Shown: positions 1 through 9,495, numbered from the stretch's first letter. The stretch: 64,000 bases of DNA from MD308 sp051888795 (GCA_051888795.1 JBJFCD010000149.1:1-64000), one strand, 5' to 3'. Numbers and translations are program-made. The notes: generated by a model from the sequence alone, not told the origin.

Positions 1-54
1 ACCGACGACCCCTTCATTACGAGTGAAGTGCTCTACCGACTGAGCTATTCCAGC
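1..54 (-). tRNA. tRNA-Thr (anticodon CGT), 3' part cut by window edge
   Basis: Read on the minus strand, the 5' end begins at position 54 with an acceptor strand, then a D-arm of the AGCTCAGTCGGTAGAGC type. The anticodon stem CTTCA/TGAAG encloses the loop CTCGTAA, giving anticodon CGT (threonine, ACG codons). The variable loop and the start of the T-arm are visible; the T-loop and the 3' acceptor strand lie outside the window. A good promoter sits just upstream. Confidence 0.9.
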
Positions 55-83
55 ATTTATATAAGAAATCAGTCACAAATATT

Positions 84-111
84 ATTATAACTATTTTTGA
101 GAGATTTGCAA
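84..111 (-). promoter_or_regulatory. Promoter of tRNA-Thr
   Basis: On the minus strand TTGCAA (106-111) and a perfect TATAAT (84-89) are separated by 16 bases. The -10 box lies about 30 bases before the tRNA 5' end, a normal distance for a directly transcribed tRNA. Confidence 0.65.
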
Positions 112-150
112 GCATTTTTTTATCAGGATATATTTTATATGAATATGTAC

Positions 151-180
151 AGCAGTTGCGTTTTTTTCGCAGCTGCTTTT
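151..180. terminator. Hairpin, probable terminator after the ABC transporter
   Basis: AGCAGTTGCG (151-160) pairs with CGCAGCTGCT (168-177), one G-U pair, around a loop of seven T. The T-rich tail is on the plus-strand side, whereas the gene that needs a terminator (185-982) is on the minus strand, where the tail is only AT-rich. The hairpin is clear; its direction of action is not. Confidence 0.5.
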
Positions 181-184
181 CCTT

Positions 185-982
185 TTAATAGTGTTTCTGG
201 CACCATTTTTCCAAAAGATTAATCAGAGAATACAGTACCATTGCCATGATGCACAGAAGGACGATAGACATTAGGAGCCAATCCATTTTAAACACCTGAC
301 TGGAGTAAATGATCAGATATCCAAGACCGCATCTCGCTGCAAGAAATTCTCCGATGATGACACCCACAAGACAGAGACCTATATTGACTTTCATATTACT
401 TATGATTGCAGGCAGACAATACGGGAGAACTACTTTGGTGAGTGCCTGGAAACGGGTTCCCTGGAGAGTGTAGATTAATTTGATCTTTCCGGGATCTACT
501 GTAGAAAAACTCATATAAAGGCTCAGAATACTTCCAAATATGGCCACTGACATTCCGGCTACAATAATAGTTGTTCTTGTTGCGCCAAGCCATACGATGA
601 GCAGGGGAGCCAGTGCTGATTTTGGCAGACTGTTTAATACGACCAGATAGGGATCCAGGATTTCGGAAAGCTTTTTACTGAACCAGAGAAGGATTGCGAT
701 TCCTATGCTAAGCGAAATTACAAGAAGAAAGCTGATGATCGTTTCATACAGTGTTACCCCTACGTGAAGAAAGATTGTTTTATCAAGTACCATTCCCCAG
801 AAGCATAAAGCTATTTTCGAAGGACTGCTGAAGATAAAGGAATCAATCCATCCCACATTTGCGCTAAATTCCCACAGAAACAGAAAACTGAAGAGAATGA
901 GAACTCGGGATATTCTTACGATCCGGCTGTGTTTTTTCTGTATTTCCAGAAATTTGAGCTGTTCTTTTGATGGTTCATTCAT
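185..982 (-). CDS. ABC transporter permease, NitT/TauT (SsuC-like) family
   Basis: Integral membrane subunit of an importer of the nitrate/sulfonate/taurine/thiamine-precursor class. The protein of about 265 residues has roughly six hydrophobic segments and a C-terminal EAA-type loop (around the GTRFQALTKVVLP stretch) that docks on the ATPase. It follows its ATPase gene and overlaps its end by a few bases, so the two are translationally coupled. Start is either ATG at 982 or GTG at 985; the AAGGAG box is 10 or 7 bases away, so the choice is open. No periplasmic-type binding protein gene accompanies the pair here, so the substrate cannot be inferred. Family assignment is firm, substrate unknown. 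Confidence 0.85.
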   Translation of the reverse strand: MNEPSKEQLKFLEIQKKHSRIVRISRVLILFSFLFLWEFSANVGWIDSFIFSSPSKIALCFWGMVLDKTIFLHVGVTLYETIISFLLVISLSIGIAILLWFSKKLSEILDPYLVVLNSLPKSALAPLLIVWLGATRTTIIVAGMSVAIFGSILSLYMSFSTVDPGKIKLIYTLQGTRFQALTKVVLPYCLPAIISNMKVNIGLCLVGVIIGEFLAARCGLGYLIIYSSQVFKMDWLLMSIVLLCIMAMVLYSLINLLEKWCQKHY

Positions 983-1742
983 CACTGTTCAACTCCTTCC
1001 AGATCAGATTAAAATAGTTTTTAAATTCAGGTGCATTGCGGCGGTTTAGTGGTGTGTCGTGTTCCAGATCAAAAAGAAGTGGGATAGTCTGTTGTATGGT
1101 TGCAGGTCTTCCTGACAGTATGATGACGCGGTCAGCAAGGGAAATAGCCTCTGACAGGTCATGCGTGACTAAGAGAGCAGATTTTTTTTCCTGCCGGATG
1201 ATCTGCCCGATGTCATCACCGACATTCAGACGAGTTTGATAGTCAAGAGCAGAAAATGGTTCATCGAGAAGGAGAATATCCGGTTCGAGGACCAGTGTAC
1301 GGATCAAAGCTACACGCTGACGCATCCCACCTGACAGTTCTGACGGATGTGAGGTTTCGAATTGTCTGAGACCATAGATATCAAGAAGTTCATGTGCTCT
1401 GGCTTTTGTTTTTGCTGAAAGCATATGCTGAACTTCCAGTCCTAAAAGGACATTGTGATAAATTGTCCGCCATTCGAACAGCTCATCATGCTGAAGCATA
1501 TAGCCGATATTGGTAGTGCTTTCTCGAAGGTATTTTCCGTTAATTTTAATTATTCCTTTTTCCGGCACGAGAAGACCGGAAATCAGAGACAACAGCGTAG
1601 ATTTTCCGCACCCTGAAGGACCAACGATCGCAACGAAATCTCCTTTGTTGAGGGAAAAAGAGATTCCGGTCAGGGCAGGTGTTTCGCCATCCAGAGTATG
1701 ATAAGTATAATGAATGTTTTTCAGTTCTAAAATTTGCTCCAT
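975..1742 (-). CDS. ABC transporter ATP-binding protein, NitT/TauT (SsuB/TauB-like) family
   Basis: Cytoplasmic ATPase that powers the adjacent permease. Visible motifs are Walker A GPSGCGKST, signature LSGGMRQR, Walker B LLLDEPFSALD and the switch histidine in LLVTHDLSEA. Length of 255 residues is typical. The ATG at 1742 is chosen because a GGAGG box lies 6 bases upstream; a longer in-frame reading up to 1772 would place that box inside the gene. The next gene (permease) overlaps its 3' end. The substrate-binding protein expected for this family is missing, since the upstream neighbour (queH) is divergent. Confidence 0.88.
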   Translation of the reverse strand: MEQILELKNIHYTYHTLDGETPALTGISFSLNKGDFVAIVGPSGCGKSTLLSLISGLLVPEKGIIKINGKYLRESTTNIGYMLQHDELFEWRTIYHNVLLGLEVQHMLSAKTKARAHELLDIYGLRQFETSHPSELSGGMRQRVALIRTLVLEPDILLLDEPFSALDYQTRLNVGDDIGQIIRQEKKSALLVTHDLSEAISLADRVIILSGRPATIQQTIPLLFDLEHDTPLNRRNAPEFKNYFNLIWKELNSDE

Positions 1743-1774
1743 AATTACCTCCGGCGGACAAAAAGTATTCATTT

Positions 1775-1803
1775 ATAATAAATATATATATTAGTTTATG
1801 CAA
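1775..1803 (-). promoter_or_regulatory. Promoter of the ABC transporter pair
   Basis: Minus-strand TTGCAT (1798-1803) and TATTAT (1775-1780) with a 17-base spacer, about 30 bases before the ATPase start. The spacer is an AT repeat. Confidence 0.5.
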
Positions 1804-1830
1804 ATATTAGAAATGAGTGAGTGTAAGACC

Positions 1831-1859
1831 TTGTCAGAAAATGATATAACCGTTATAAT
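1831..1859 (+). promoter_or_regulatory. Promoter of queH
   Basis: TTGTCA (1831-1836), 17-base spacer, perfect TATAAT (1854-1859), 40 bases before the queH start. Confidence 0.7.
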
Positions 1860-1898
1860 TTCAAATGAACGTTTTATGTCGGAAAAGGAGAATTTCCC

Positions 1899-2504
1899 AT
1901 GAATTATCAGAAAGAGTTAGATAAACTCATAAAGAAGATTGAGGATGAAGGCAGAGTGCCAAGGCTTCTTTTGCATAGCTGTTGTGCGCCGTGCAGCAGT
2001 TATGTGCTGGAATATCTGAGCGATTATTTTGAAATAACAGTATATTATTATAATCCGAACATATCACCGGAAAGTGAATATACAAAAAGAATATATGAGC
2101 AGCAGAGTCTGATTGACAAACTTCCGTCAAAGTATCCGGTTACTTTTATCGCAGGAGAATATGACAGTCAACGCTTTTATGAAATGGCCAGAGGGCTTGA
2201 AAATGTAAAAGAAGGTGGCGAAAGATGCTTTAAATGTTATGAGATGAGATTAAGAGAGACAGCGAAGCTGGCTAAAGAAGCAGAATATGATTATTTCACT
2301 ACAACTCTGAGTATCAGCCCATTGAAAAATGCGGAAAAGCTTAACGAGATTGGGGAAAAACTTGCCGGAGAATATGGAGTAAACTATCTGACTTCTGATT
2401 TTAAAAAGAGAAATGGATATAAACGTTCAATTGAACTTTCGAAGGAATATGGTCTGTACAGGCAGGATTATTGTGGGTGTGAATTCTCAAAAAGAGGGAA
2501 ATAA
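1899..2504 (+). CDS. queH: Epoxyqueuosine reductase QueH
   Basis: Last step of queuosine synthesis in tRNA: reduces epoxyqueuosine to queuosine. QueH is the non-orthologous replacement of QueG (formerly DUF208). The 201-residue protein shows the expected cysteines: HSCCAPC near residues 26-32, ERCFKCYEMR in the middle and DYCGCEFSK at the C-terminus, which in the family hold an iron-sulfur cluster, an extra iron and a redox disulfide. The start has AAGGAG 9 bases upstream. It is transcribed alone from its own promoter, divergent from the ABC genes. No other queuosine genes are in the window. Confidence 0.92.
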   Translation: MNYQKELDKLIKKIEDEGRVPRLLLHSCCAPCSSYVLEYLSDYFEITVYYYNPNISPESEYTKRIYEQQSLIDKLPSKYPVTFIAGEYDSQRFYEMARGLENVKEGGERCFKCYEMRLRETAKLAKEAEYDYFTTTLSISPLKNAEKLNEIGEKLAGEYGVNYLTSDFKKRNGYKRSIELSKEYGLYRQDYCGCEFSKRGK

Positions 2505-2507
2505 TAT

Positions 2508-2535
2508 TTGATTTTTAGAAAAAATGTGATAAAAT
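2508..2535 (+). promoter_or_regulatory. Promoter of argH
   Basis: TTGATT (2508-2513), 16-base spacer, TAAAAT (2530-2535), starting a few bases after the queH stop codon and 55 bases before argH. Confidence 0.45.
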
Positions 2536-2590
2536 CGTTTACAACTATTTTATAAAAAGTTTACAAAACAGATGAAAGGAAGAGAAACCT

Positions 2591-3973
2591 ATGGCTCAGT
2601 TATGGGGAGGACGTTTCACAAAGGAAACGGATCAGTTAGTATATAACTTTAATGCTTCTATCTCTTTTGATAAAAGATTTTACGCACAGGATATCAAGGG
2701 CAGTATTGCTCATGTCATGATGCTTGCAAAACAGGGGATTCTGACAGAGGAAGAAAAAGGTGAGATCATTGCCGGGCTTCAAGGAATTCTGAGTGATGTA
2801 GAAACCGGTAAGCTTACGATCAGTCATGAATATGAAGATATTCACAGTTTTGTGGAAGCGACATTGATTGAAAGGATTGGCGACTCAGGAAAGAAGCTTC
2901 ACACCGGAAGAAGCCGTAATGATCAGGTTGCGCTGGACATGAAGCTTTATACAAGAGAAGAAGTCCTTCTTACTGATGGGCTGATAAAAGAATTACTTAA
3001 AGTAATTCTTGATATTATGGAGGATAATCTTGAGACATACATGCCTGGATTTACACATCTCCAGAAAGCGCAGCCTATTACGCTTGCACATCATATGGGC
3101 GCATATTTTGAGATGTTTAAGCGTGATCATGAGAGGCTTAATGACATTTATAAACGTATGAATACTTGTCCTTTAGGCTCCGGTGCACTGGCAGGAACGA
3201 CTTATCCTCTGGACAGAGAATATACTGCCTCACTTCTTGGCTTTGAAGGACCGACACTTAACAGTATGGATGGTGTGTCAGACAGAGATTATCTTGTGGA
3301 ATTTCTGTCAGCACTTTCTATGATCATGATGCATCTTTCCAGATTCTCAGAAGAAGTGATCATCTGGAATTCCAACGAGTATCAGTTTGTGGAGATTGAT
3401 GATGCTTACAGTACCGGTAGCAGTATTATGCCGCAGAAAAAGAATCCGGATATTGCAGAGCTTGTGAGAGGAAAGACCGGGCGAGTATATGGTGCACTTC
3501 AGGCACTTCTCACTACGATGAAAGGGATTCCGCTTGCATATAACAAGGATATGCAGGAGGATAAAGAGTGGGCATTTGATGCAATAGATACGACAAAGGG
3601 GTGTATCGTATTATTTACAGGTATGCTTCGTACAATGCAGTTTAACAAAGAGAGAATGGCACAAAGCGCTGTTAACGGCTTTACGAATGCAACAGATGCT
3701 GCGGATTATCTGGTAAATCATGGTGTAGCTTTTCGTGACGCACATGGAATCGTAGGACAGCTGGTACTCACCTGTATCGAGAAAAAGATTTCACTGGATG
3801 AGCTTCCGCTGGAAGAGTATAAAAAGATTTCCCCTGTATTTGAAGAAGACATTTATGAGGCTATCAGCCTGGAAACCTGTGTGAACAAACGAGTGACAGT
3901 TGGTGCACCGGGAAAAGAGGCTATGAAAAATGTTGTGGAAATCTGTAAAAAATATTTAAATGAGCAGAGCTAA
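2591..3973 (+). CDS. argH: Argininosuccinate lyase
   Basis: Final step of arginine synthesis: splits argininosuccinate into arginine and fumarate. The 460-residue protein has the family landmarks: N-terminal LWGGRF, the HTGRSRNDQVA segment, the THLQKAQP catalytic histidine region and the superfamily signature GSSIMPQKKNPD containing the catalytic serine loop. Length is normal. AAGGAAGAG lies upstream of the ATG. argG is not adjacent, so arginine genes are dispersed here. The short gap to asd suggests both may be read on one transcript. Confidence 0.97.
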   Translation: MAQLWGGRFTKETDQLVYNFNASISFDKRFYAQDIKGSIAHVMMLAKQGILTEEEKGEIIAGLQGILSDVETGKLTISHEYEDIHSFVEATLIERIGDSGKKLHTGRSRNDQVALDMKLYTREEVLLTDGLIKELLKVILDIMEDNLETYMPGFTHLQKAQPITLAHHMGAYFEMFKRDHERLNDIYKRMNTCPLGSGALAGTTYPLDREYTASLLGFEGPTLNSMDGVSDRDYLVEFLSALSMIMMHLSRFSEEVIIWNSNEYQFVEIDDAYSTGSSIMPQKKNPDIAELVRGKTGRVYGALQALLTTMKGIPLAYNKDMQEDKEWAFDAIDTTKGCIVLFTGMLRTMQFNKERMAQSAVNGFTNATDAADYLVNHGVAFRDAHGIVGQLVLTCIEKKISLDELPLEEYKKISPVFEEDIYEAISLETCVNKRVTVGAPGKEAMKNVVEICKKYLNEQS

Positions 3974-4028
3974 ACTGCTTACTATATAAAAAAAGATTAC
4001 AAAAGCTATAAGGAATAGGAGAACAAAA

Positions 4029-5114
4029 ATGGAACAGAAATTAAGAGTAGGTATTTTAGGAGCAACAGGAATGGTAGGACAGAGATTTATCTCTCTTCTT
4101 GAGAACCATCCCTGGTTTGAAGTCGTAACAGTAGCAGCAAGTCCAAGATCTGCGGGAAAGACATATGAAGAGGCAGTTGGCGGACGCTGGAAAATGACTA
4201 CACCAATGCCGGAAGCAGTAAAGAACCTTATTGTTGCTAATGTAAATGAGGTGGAAAAAGTTGCAGCAGGCGTTGATTTTGTATTCAGTGCTGTTGATAT
4301 GACAAAAGATGAGATCAGAGCAATTGAGGAGGCGTATGCTAAGACAGAGACACCGGTTGTATCTAATAACAGTGCACATCGCTGGACACCGGATGTGCCG
4401 ATGGTAGTGCCGGAGATTAATTCCGAACATTTTGAAGTTATCAAAGATCAGAAAAAACGTCTCGGAACTACAAGAGGATTCATCGCTGTTAAACCGAACT
4501 GCTCTATTCAGAGTTATGCACCTTGCCTTGCTGCATGGAGAGAGTTTGGACCAAAGGAAGTAGTGGCAACTACATATCAGGCAATTTCCGGAGCAGGCAA
4601 GACATTTAAAGACTGGCCGGAGATGGTTGAGAATATTATTCCGTATATCGGAGGAGAGGAAGAAAAGAGTGAGCAGGAGCCGCTTCGTGTACTTGGAAAG
4701 GTAGAAAACGGACAGATCGTAAAAGCAGAACTTCCGAAGATTACCTGTCAGTGTGTTCGTGTTCCTGTATTGAACGGACATACCGCTGCTGTATTTATTA
4801 ATTTTGAAAAGAAACCTACAAAAGAACAGCTGATTGAAAAACTTGTTAATTTTAAAGGCTTCCCGCAGGAGGTTGGACTTCCGAGTGCTCCAAAGCAGTT
4901 CATCCGCTATATGGAAGAGGATAACCGTCCGCAGGTAACTCTGGATGTGGACTATGAGAATGGTATGGGTGTGTCAATCGGTCGTCTGAGAGAAGACAGT
5001 ATGTTTGATTTCAAATTTATCGGTCTTTCTCATAATACGGTTCGTGGTGCTGCAGGGGGAGCTGTTCTCTGTGCAGAAGCATTGACTGCAAAAGGATACA
5101 TTCAGGCAAAATAG
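4029..5114 (+). CDS. asd: Aspartate-semialdehyde dehydrogenase
   Basis: NADPH-dependent reduction of aspartyl-phosphate to aspartate semialdehyde, the branch-point precursor of lysine, threonine, methionine and diaminopimelate. The N-terminal GILGATGMVGQRF is the nucleotide-binding loop and KPNCSIQSY holds the catalytic cysteine; a QAISGAGK substrate loop follows. The wording of these motifs and the 361-residue length fit the archaeal/fungal-type subgroup of the family, which some clostridia carry, rather than the E. coli type. A strong terminator follows. RBS AGGAG is 10 bases before the ATG. Confidence 0.93.
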   Translation: MEQKLRVGILGATGMVGQRFISLLENHPWFEVVTVAASPRSAGKTYEEAVGGRWKMTTPMPEAVKNLIVANVNEVEKVAAGVDFVFSAVDMTKDEIRAIEEAYAKTETPVVSNNSAHRWTPDVPMVVPEINSEHFEVIKDQKKRLGTTRGFIAVKPNCSIQSYAPCLAAWREFGPKEVVATTYQAISGAGKTFKDWPEMVENIIPYIGGEEEKSEQEPLRVLGKVENGQIVKAELPKITCQCVRVPVLNGHTAAVFINFEKKPTKEQLIEKLVNFKGFPQEVGLPSAPKQFIRYMEEDNRPQVTLDVDYENGMGVSIGRLREDSMFDFKFIGLSHNTVRGAAGGAVLCAEALTAKGYIQAK

Positions 5115-5143
5115 TACTGAGGTAAAAATATTTTAAAATACAG

Positions 5144-5191
5144 TGCCTGTGCATTTCCGGGAGAGTTCTCCTAAAATGCATAGGCATTTTT
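5144..5191 (+). terminator. Terminator after asd
   Basis: TGCCTGTGCATTT pairs with AAATGCATAGGCA (one G-U), enclosing a smaller inner hairpin, followed by five T. It ends the argH-asd transcript. Confidence 0.85.
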
Positions 5192-5342
5192 GAAATATTC
5201 AGATTTACATGGGCTTAAATTTCAAGCTTTCAATTATCTGCGCTGAGTGGTAAAATAATTGTGTTATATTATGTAACGGGGGATGTGGGGAGAATGACTG
5301 TAACTTACAAAAGATATGAAGTTTTAACGAGGGAGTGATATT

Positions 5343-7469
5343 ATGGAAAAGGATATACTGAATTATACACAGAACAGAGAACTTTCATGGCTGAAATTTA
5401 ATCAGCGTGTATTGGAGGAAGCACAGGATATTACAGTTCCGCTTCTGGAGCGTATGAAATTTGTGGCGATATTTACGAGCAATCTGGATGAGTTTTTTAT
5501 GATTCGTGTAGGAAGCCTTTTTGATATGGCCCATACTGATGCCAATACAAAGGATAGTCGTTCCGGTATGACACCGAGTGAACAGCTTGAAAAAATCTTT
5601 GAACAGGTAGCGCCTCTTTACAAAGAGCGTGATAAAACTTATGCGGACATAAAAAAACAGCTTCATCCATATGGGGTCTGCGGGCTTGATTTTAAGGAAT
5701 TGGAGCAGTCAGAAAAGAAATTTGTAAAAAAATATTTTAAAGATCAGATCCTTCCGATTCTTTCTCCGCAGATTGTTGATGCCAATCATCCTTTCCCTCA
5801 TCTTTTAAACAAAGAGATTTATGTGACATGTAACCTTAAGATTAAGGAAAAAGAGAAGGAAAAAAGTATGCAGGGGATTGTACCGGTACCTCAGTTTGTA
5901 TCTGATATTCTGTATTTGCCGGGACATGATATCCGTTATATCCGTATGGAAAAAATTATCATGGAGCATTTAAGTCTGGTTTTCCCGAAATATGTGATTT
6001 CTGATGCAAACTATATCTGTGTAACACGTAATGCTGATATTGCTCCTGATGATGAAGCTCTGGAGGTTAATGATGATTTCCGCTATCTCATGAAGCAGAC
6101 TCTCCATAAGAGACGCAGAATGTCTGTTGTCAGACTTGAAGTTGCGGAAAAACTGAGCGCAGAGATGGAAAAATATTTCTGTGATAAATTTAAGATTAGC
6201 CCGAATCAGATTTTCAGAACTAAGATGCCAATGAAGCTTTCTTATATTTTCGCAATTAGCGGTAATCTGCCGGAGCCAATGAAAAAATCACTGACGTATC
6301 CTGCATTTTCTCCGCAGGAAAGCGCAAGAGTTCAGGAAGGCAGTATCATGCGCCAGATTAAGAAAAAGGATCTGATGCTTTTCTATCCTTATGAAAGCAT
6401 GAATCCTTTTTTAAAGCTGATCAAAGAAGCTGCATATGATCCGAATGTCATGACGATTAAGATTACGATTTATCGTCTGGCCAAGAAAGCGAGACTGGTG
6501 GAGTATCTGTGTGCTGCTGCAGAAAACGGAAAGGAAGTTACTGTCTTAATTGAACTTAGGGCAAGATTTGACGAGCAGAATAACATTGACTGGTCAGAGC
6601 GTCTTGAAGAAGCAGGATGCCGTGTGATCTACGGATTTGAAGGTTATAAAGTGCATTCAAAAATCTGTCTCATTACATACAGAAACCGTAATGAGATTCA
6701 GTATATTACTCAAATTGGCACAGGAAATTATAATGAGAAGACTGCAGCTATGTATACGGATCTTTCTCTTATGACAGCAGATAAAAGAATAGGAAACGAT
6801 GCATCAGAGTTTTTCAAAAATATGGCAATCGGTAATCTGGATGGTGTATATGAACATCTGATCGTATCACCGACAAGCTTAAAACAAACCGTTCTTCGAC
6901 TGATGGATGAAGAGATTCAAAAAGGAAGCGCAGGCCGTATCATTATGAAGATGAATTCAGTCACAGATACTGATTTCATTGCGAAAGTATCAGAGGCTTC
7001 CAGAGCAGGTGTTAAAGTAGATCTTATTGTCCGCGGTATCTGCTGTATTCTTCCGGGTGTGCCGGGATATACGGATAACCTGCACGTAATGAGTGTAGTG
7101 GGAAGATATCTGGAGCATCCGCGTATCTTTAGTTTTGGAACAGGAGAGGATCAGAAAATCTATATCGGTTCTGCTGATATGATGACAAGAAATACGGAAA
7201 AGCGTGTGGAAGTGGCATGCCCGATTCTGGATGCTGATGTGAAAAAGCAGGTAAATCATTATCTGAAAGTGATGTTGAGCGACAATATTAAAGCGAGAGT
7301 TCTTAAAAGTGACGGAACTTACCAAAAGAAGGAGATTGTTGCTCCATATGTGGATTCTCAGGCAGTTTTTATGGAGGAAGCGATCAAAGCAGTGCAGGAA
7401 AAATCTGTGGTGCAGGAGAAGCCTCTGTTTACAAAGCTAAAGGGAATCTTTGCAAAAAGAGTAAAATAA
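5343..7469 (+). CDS. ppk1: Polyphosphate kinase 1
   Basis: Reversibly polymerises ATP gamma-phosphate into polyphosphate. The 708-residue protein has the N-terminal helical domain (NRELSWLKFNQRVLEEA), the middle head domain, and two phospholipase-D-like halves. The autophosphorylated histidine lies in GYKVHSKICL, and IGTGNYNEKTAAMYTDLS follows as in the family; a second conserved histidine region is LEHPRIFSFG. Full length, no damage seen. RBS GAGGGAG is 8 bases before the ATG. topB starts 23 bases downstream, so the two probably share a transcript. Polyphosphate links to stress and energy storage; no ppx neighbour is present. Confidence 0.95.
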   Translation: MEKDILNYTQNRELSWLKFNQRVLEEAQDITVPLLERMKFVAIFTSNLDEFFMIRVGSLFDMAHTDANTKDSRSGMTPSEQLEKIFEQVAPLYKERDKTYADIKKQLHPYGVCGLDFKELEQSEKKFVKKYFKDQILPILSPQIVDANHPFPHLLNKEIYVTCNLKIKEKEKEKSMQGIVPVPQFVSDILYLPGHDIRYIRMEKIIMEHLSLVFPKYVISDANYICVTRNADIAPDDEALEVNDDFRYLMKQTLHKRRRMSVVRLEVAEKLSAEMEKYFCDKFKISPNQIFRTKMPMKLSYIFAISGNLPEPMKKSLTYPAFSPQESARVQEGSIMRQIKKKDLMLFYPYESMNPFLKLIKEAAYDPNVMTIKITIYRLAKKARLVEYLCAAAENGKEVTVLIELRARFDEQNNIDWSERLEEAGCRVIYGFEGYKVHSKICLITYRNRNEIQYITQIGTGNYNEKTAAMYTDLSLMTADKRIGNDASEFFKNMAIGNLDGVYEHLIVSPTSLKQTVLRLMDEEIQKGSAGRIIMKMNSVTDTDFIAKVSEASRAGVKVDLIVRGICCILPGVPGYTDNLHVMSVVGRYLEHPRIFSFGTGEDQKIYIGSADMMTRNTEKRVEVACPILDADVKKQVNHYLKVMLSDNIKARVLKSDGTYQKKEIVAPYVDSQAVFMEEAIKAVQEKSVVQEKPLFTKLKGIFAKRVK

Positions 7470-7492
7470 AATAAGAGGTGATTTCATTTTAT

Positions 7493-9493
7493 ATGGGGAA
7501 AGCATTATATATTGCTGAGAAACCCAGTGTTGCGCAGGAATTTGCGAAAGCACTGAAACTGACAACAAAAAGAAAGGACGGATATATAGAATCAGATGAC
7601 GCAATTGTGACATGGTGTGTTGGACATCTTGTCACTATGAGTTATCCGGAAGAGTATGATCCGGCGTTAAAAAAATGGAGTCTTGAAACGCTTCCGTTTA
7701 TTCCCGAAGAATTCAAATATGAAGTGATTCCTGCTGTGTCAAAACAGTTTCGAATTGTATCCGGACTTTTGAACCGTCAGGACGTAGAGATAATTTATGT
7801 CTGTACTGACTCGGGACGGGAAGGAGAATATATTTATCGTCTTGTGGAACAACAGGCAGGCGTTCACGGAAAAGAAAGAAGACGTGTCTGGATTGATTCG
7901 CAGACTGAGGAGGAGATTCTCAGAGGAATCCGGGAAGCAAAAGATTTAAAAGAGTATGATAATCTATCAGCATCGGCATATCTTCGGGCAAAAGAAGATT
8001 ATCTGATGGGGATTAATTTTTCAAGACTTCTCACTCTGAAATACGGAAACAGTATATCCAGTTATCTGAATACAAAGTATTCAGTTATTTCGGTAGGGCG
8101 TGTGATGACTTGTGTTCTCGGTATGGTGGTAAGAAGAGAAAGAGAGATCCGGGAGTTTGTGGAAACACCGTTTTACCGTGTTATAAGTAGGATTGGAGAG
8201 GCAGGGCAGATTTTTGAAGGTGAATGGCGTGCCGTAAAAGGATCCCAATATTTTGAAACCCCTGCTCTTTATAAGGAAAATGGTTTTAAAGAAGAGAAAG
8301 ATGCACAGGCGCTTATTGATGATTTAAGTAATCCTGCACCGGTGACATGCCAGATTGCAAGTATAGAAAAAAAGAAGGAAAAGAAAAACCCTCCTCTTTT
8401 ATTTAACCTGGCTGAGCTTCAGAATGAGTGCTCTAAAAGATTTAAGATCAGTCCGGATGAGACATTGCGGATTGTACAGGAGTTATATGAGAAAAAGCTT
8501 GTGACATATCCTAGAACGGACGCAAGAGTTTTATCTACTGCTGTAGCAAAGGAAATACATAAAAATCTTAACGGACTAATGAAATATGAGCCTGCAGTGC
8601 CATTCCTCAAAGAAATCGTCCAATTTGGAAGCCACAAGGGTCTGGCAAAGACCCGTTATGTCAATGATAAACAGATTACTGATCATTATGCCATCATTCC
8701 TACCGGACAGGGTATGAGTGCTTTAAACTCCCTGAACTGGGTATCTAAGCAGGTTTATGATGTTATTGTGAGACGGTTTTTAAGTATATTTTATCCGGCA
8801 GCTGTATATCAGAAGGTTGCTGTAATAACAAAGATTAAGGAGGAATCCTTTTTTTCGAATTTCAAAGTGCTGGCAGAGGAAGGATATCTGAAAGTTGCAG
8901 GTGTACCGGGAAAAAAAGACAATGAGGAAATACAGGATACAGACAGAGCCTTTTTTGAAAAGATTCAGACATTAAAAAAAGGAATGATACTCCCGGTACA
9001 GACTTTAGAAATCAGGGAAGGTAAAACTTCGCCTCCGAAACGCTACAATTCCGGCTCTTTGATCCTTGCTATGGAAAATGCCGGACAGCTTATTGAAGAT
9101 GAAGAGCTGAGAGCCCAGATCAAAGGAAGCGGTATCGGAACAAGTGCAACAAGAGGAGAAATTTTAAAAAAGCTTTTTCATAATAAATATCTGGCGCTTA
9201 ATAAGAAGACGCAGATTGTTACTCCAACTATGCAGGGTGAGATGATCTATGATGTGGTGGATCATTCTATAAAATCTCTTCTTAATCCTGAGCTTACTGC
9301 AAGCTGGGAAAAAGGGCTCACCTATGTGGCGGATGGCGATATCACTCCAGACGAATATATGAAAAAACTTGATAACTTTATTGTGAGCAGAACACAAGGG
9401 GTGAAAGGTCTTAATAATCAGAGCGAGCTCCGTGCATGTTATGACAGAGTTGCACCATTTTATAAAAGCAGAAAAAATTACTCAAAGAAGTGA
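7493..9493 (+). CDS. topB: DNA topoisomerase III (type IA)
   Basis: Relaxes and decatenates DNA by single-strand passage. The Toprim domain is N-terminal (ALYIAEKPSVAQEF, then the acidic TDSGREGEYIYR), and the active-site tyrosine is in KKLVTYPRTDARVL. The 666-residue length fits TopB without C-terminal zinc fingers. ATG 7493 is preferred over the in-frame GTG at 7478 because that GTG forms part of the AGAGGTG ribosome binding site. Proteins of this size are found both as chromosomal housekeeping enzymes and on conjugative elements; nothing mobile surrounds this one, so a chromosomal role is inferred. Confidence 0.92.
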   Translation: MGKALYIAEKPSVAQEFAKALKLTTKRKDGYIESDDAIVTWCVGHLVTMSYPEEYDPALKKWSLETLPFIPEEFKYEVIPAVSKQFRIVSGLLNRQDVEIIYVCTDSGREGEYIYRLVEQQAGVHGKERRRVWIDSQTEEEILRGIREAKDLKEYDNLSASAYLRAKEDYLMGINFSRLLTLKYGNSISSYLNTKYSVISVGRVMTCVLGMVVRREREIREFVETPFYRVISRIGEAGQIFEGEWRAVKGSQYFETPALYKENGFKEEKDAQALIDDLSNPAPVTCQIASIEKKKEKKNPPLLFNLAELQNECSKRFKISPDETLRIVQELYEKKLVTYPRTDARVLSTAVAKEIHKNLNGLMKYEPAVPFLKEIVQFGSHKGLAKTRYVNDKQITDHYAIIPTGQGMSALNSLNWVSKQVYDVIVRRFLSIFYPAAVYQKVAVITKIKEESFFSNFKVLAEEGYLKVAGVPGKKDNEEIQDTDRAFFEKIQTLKKGMILPVQTLEIREGKTSPPKRYNSGSLILAMENAGQLIEDEELRAQIKGSGIGTSATRGEILKKLFHNKYLALNKKTQIVTPTMQGEMIYDVVDHSIKSLLNPELTASWEKGLTYVADGDITPDEYMKKLDNFIVSRTQGVKGLNNQSELRACYDRVAPFYKSRKNYSKK

Positions 9494-9495
9494 GA

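Noticed and set aside
3974..4028. Lysine riboswitch before asd
   Set aside because: The gap is 55 bases, far too short for the lysine riboswitch, and has no matching structure.
7493..9493. topB as a sign of a conjugative element
   Set aside because: No relaxase, integrase, coupling protein or repeats nearby; flanks are housekeeping genes.
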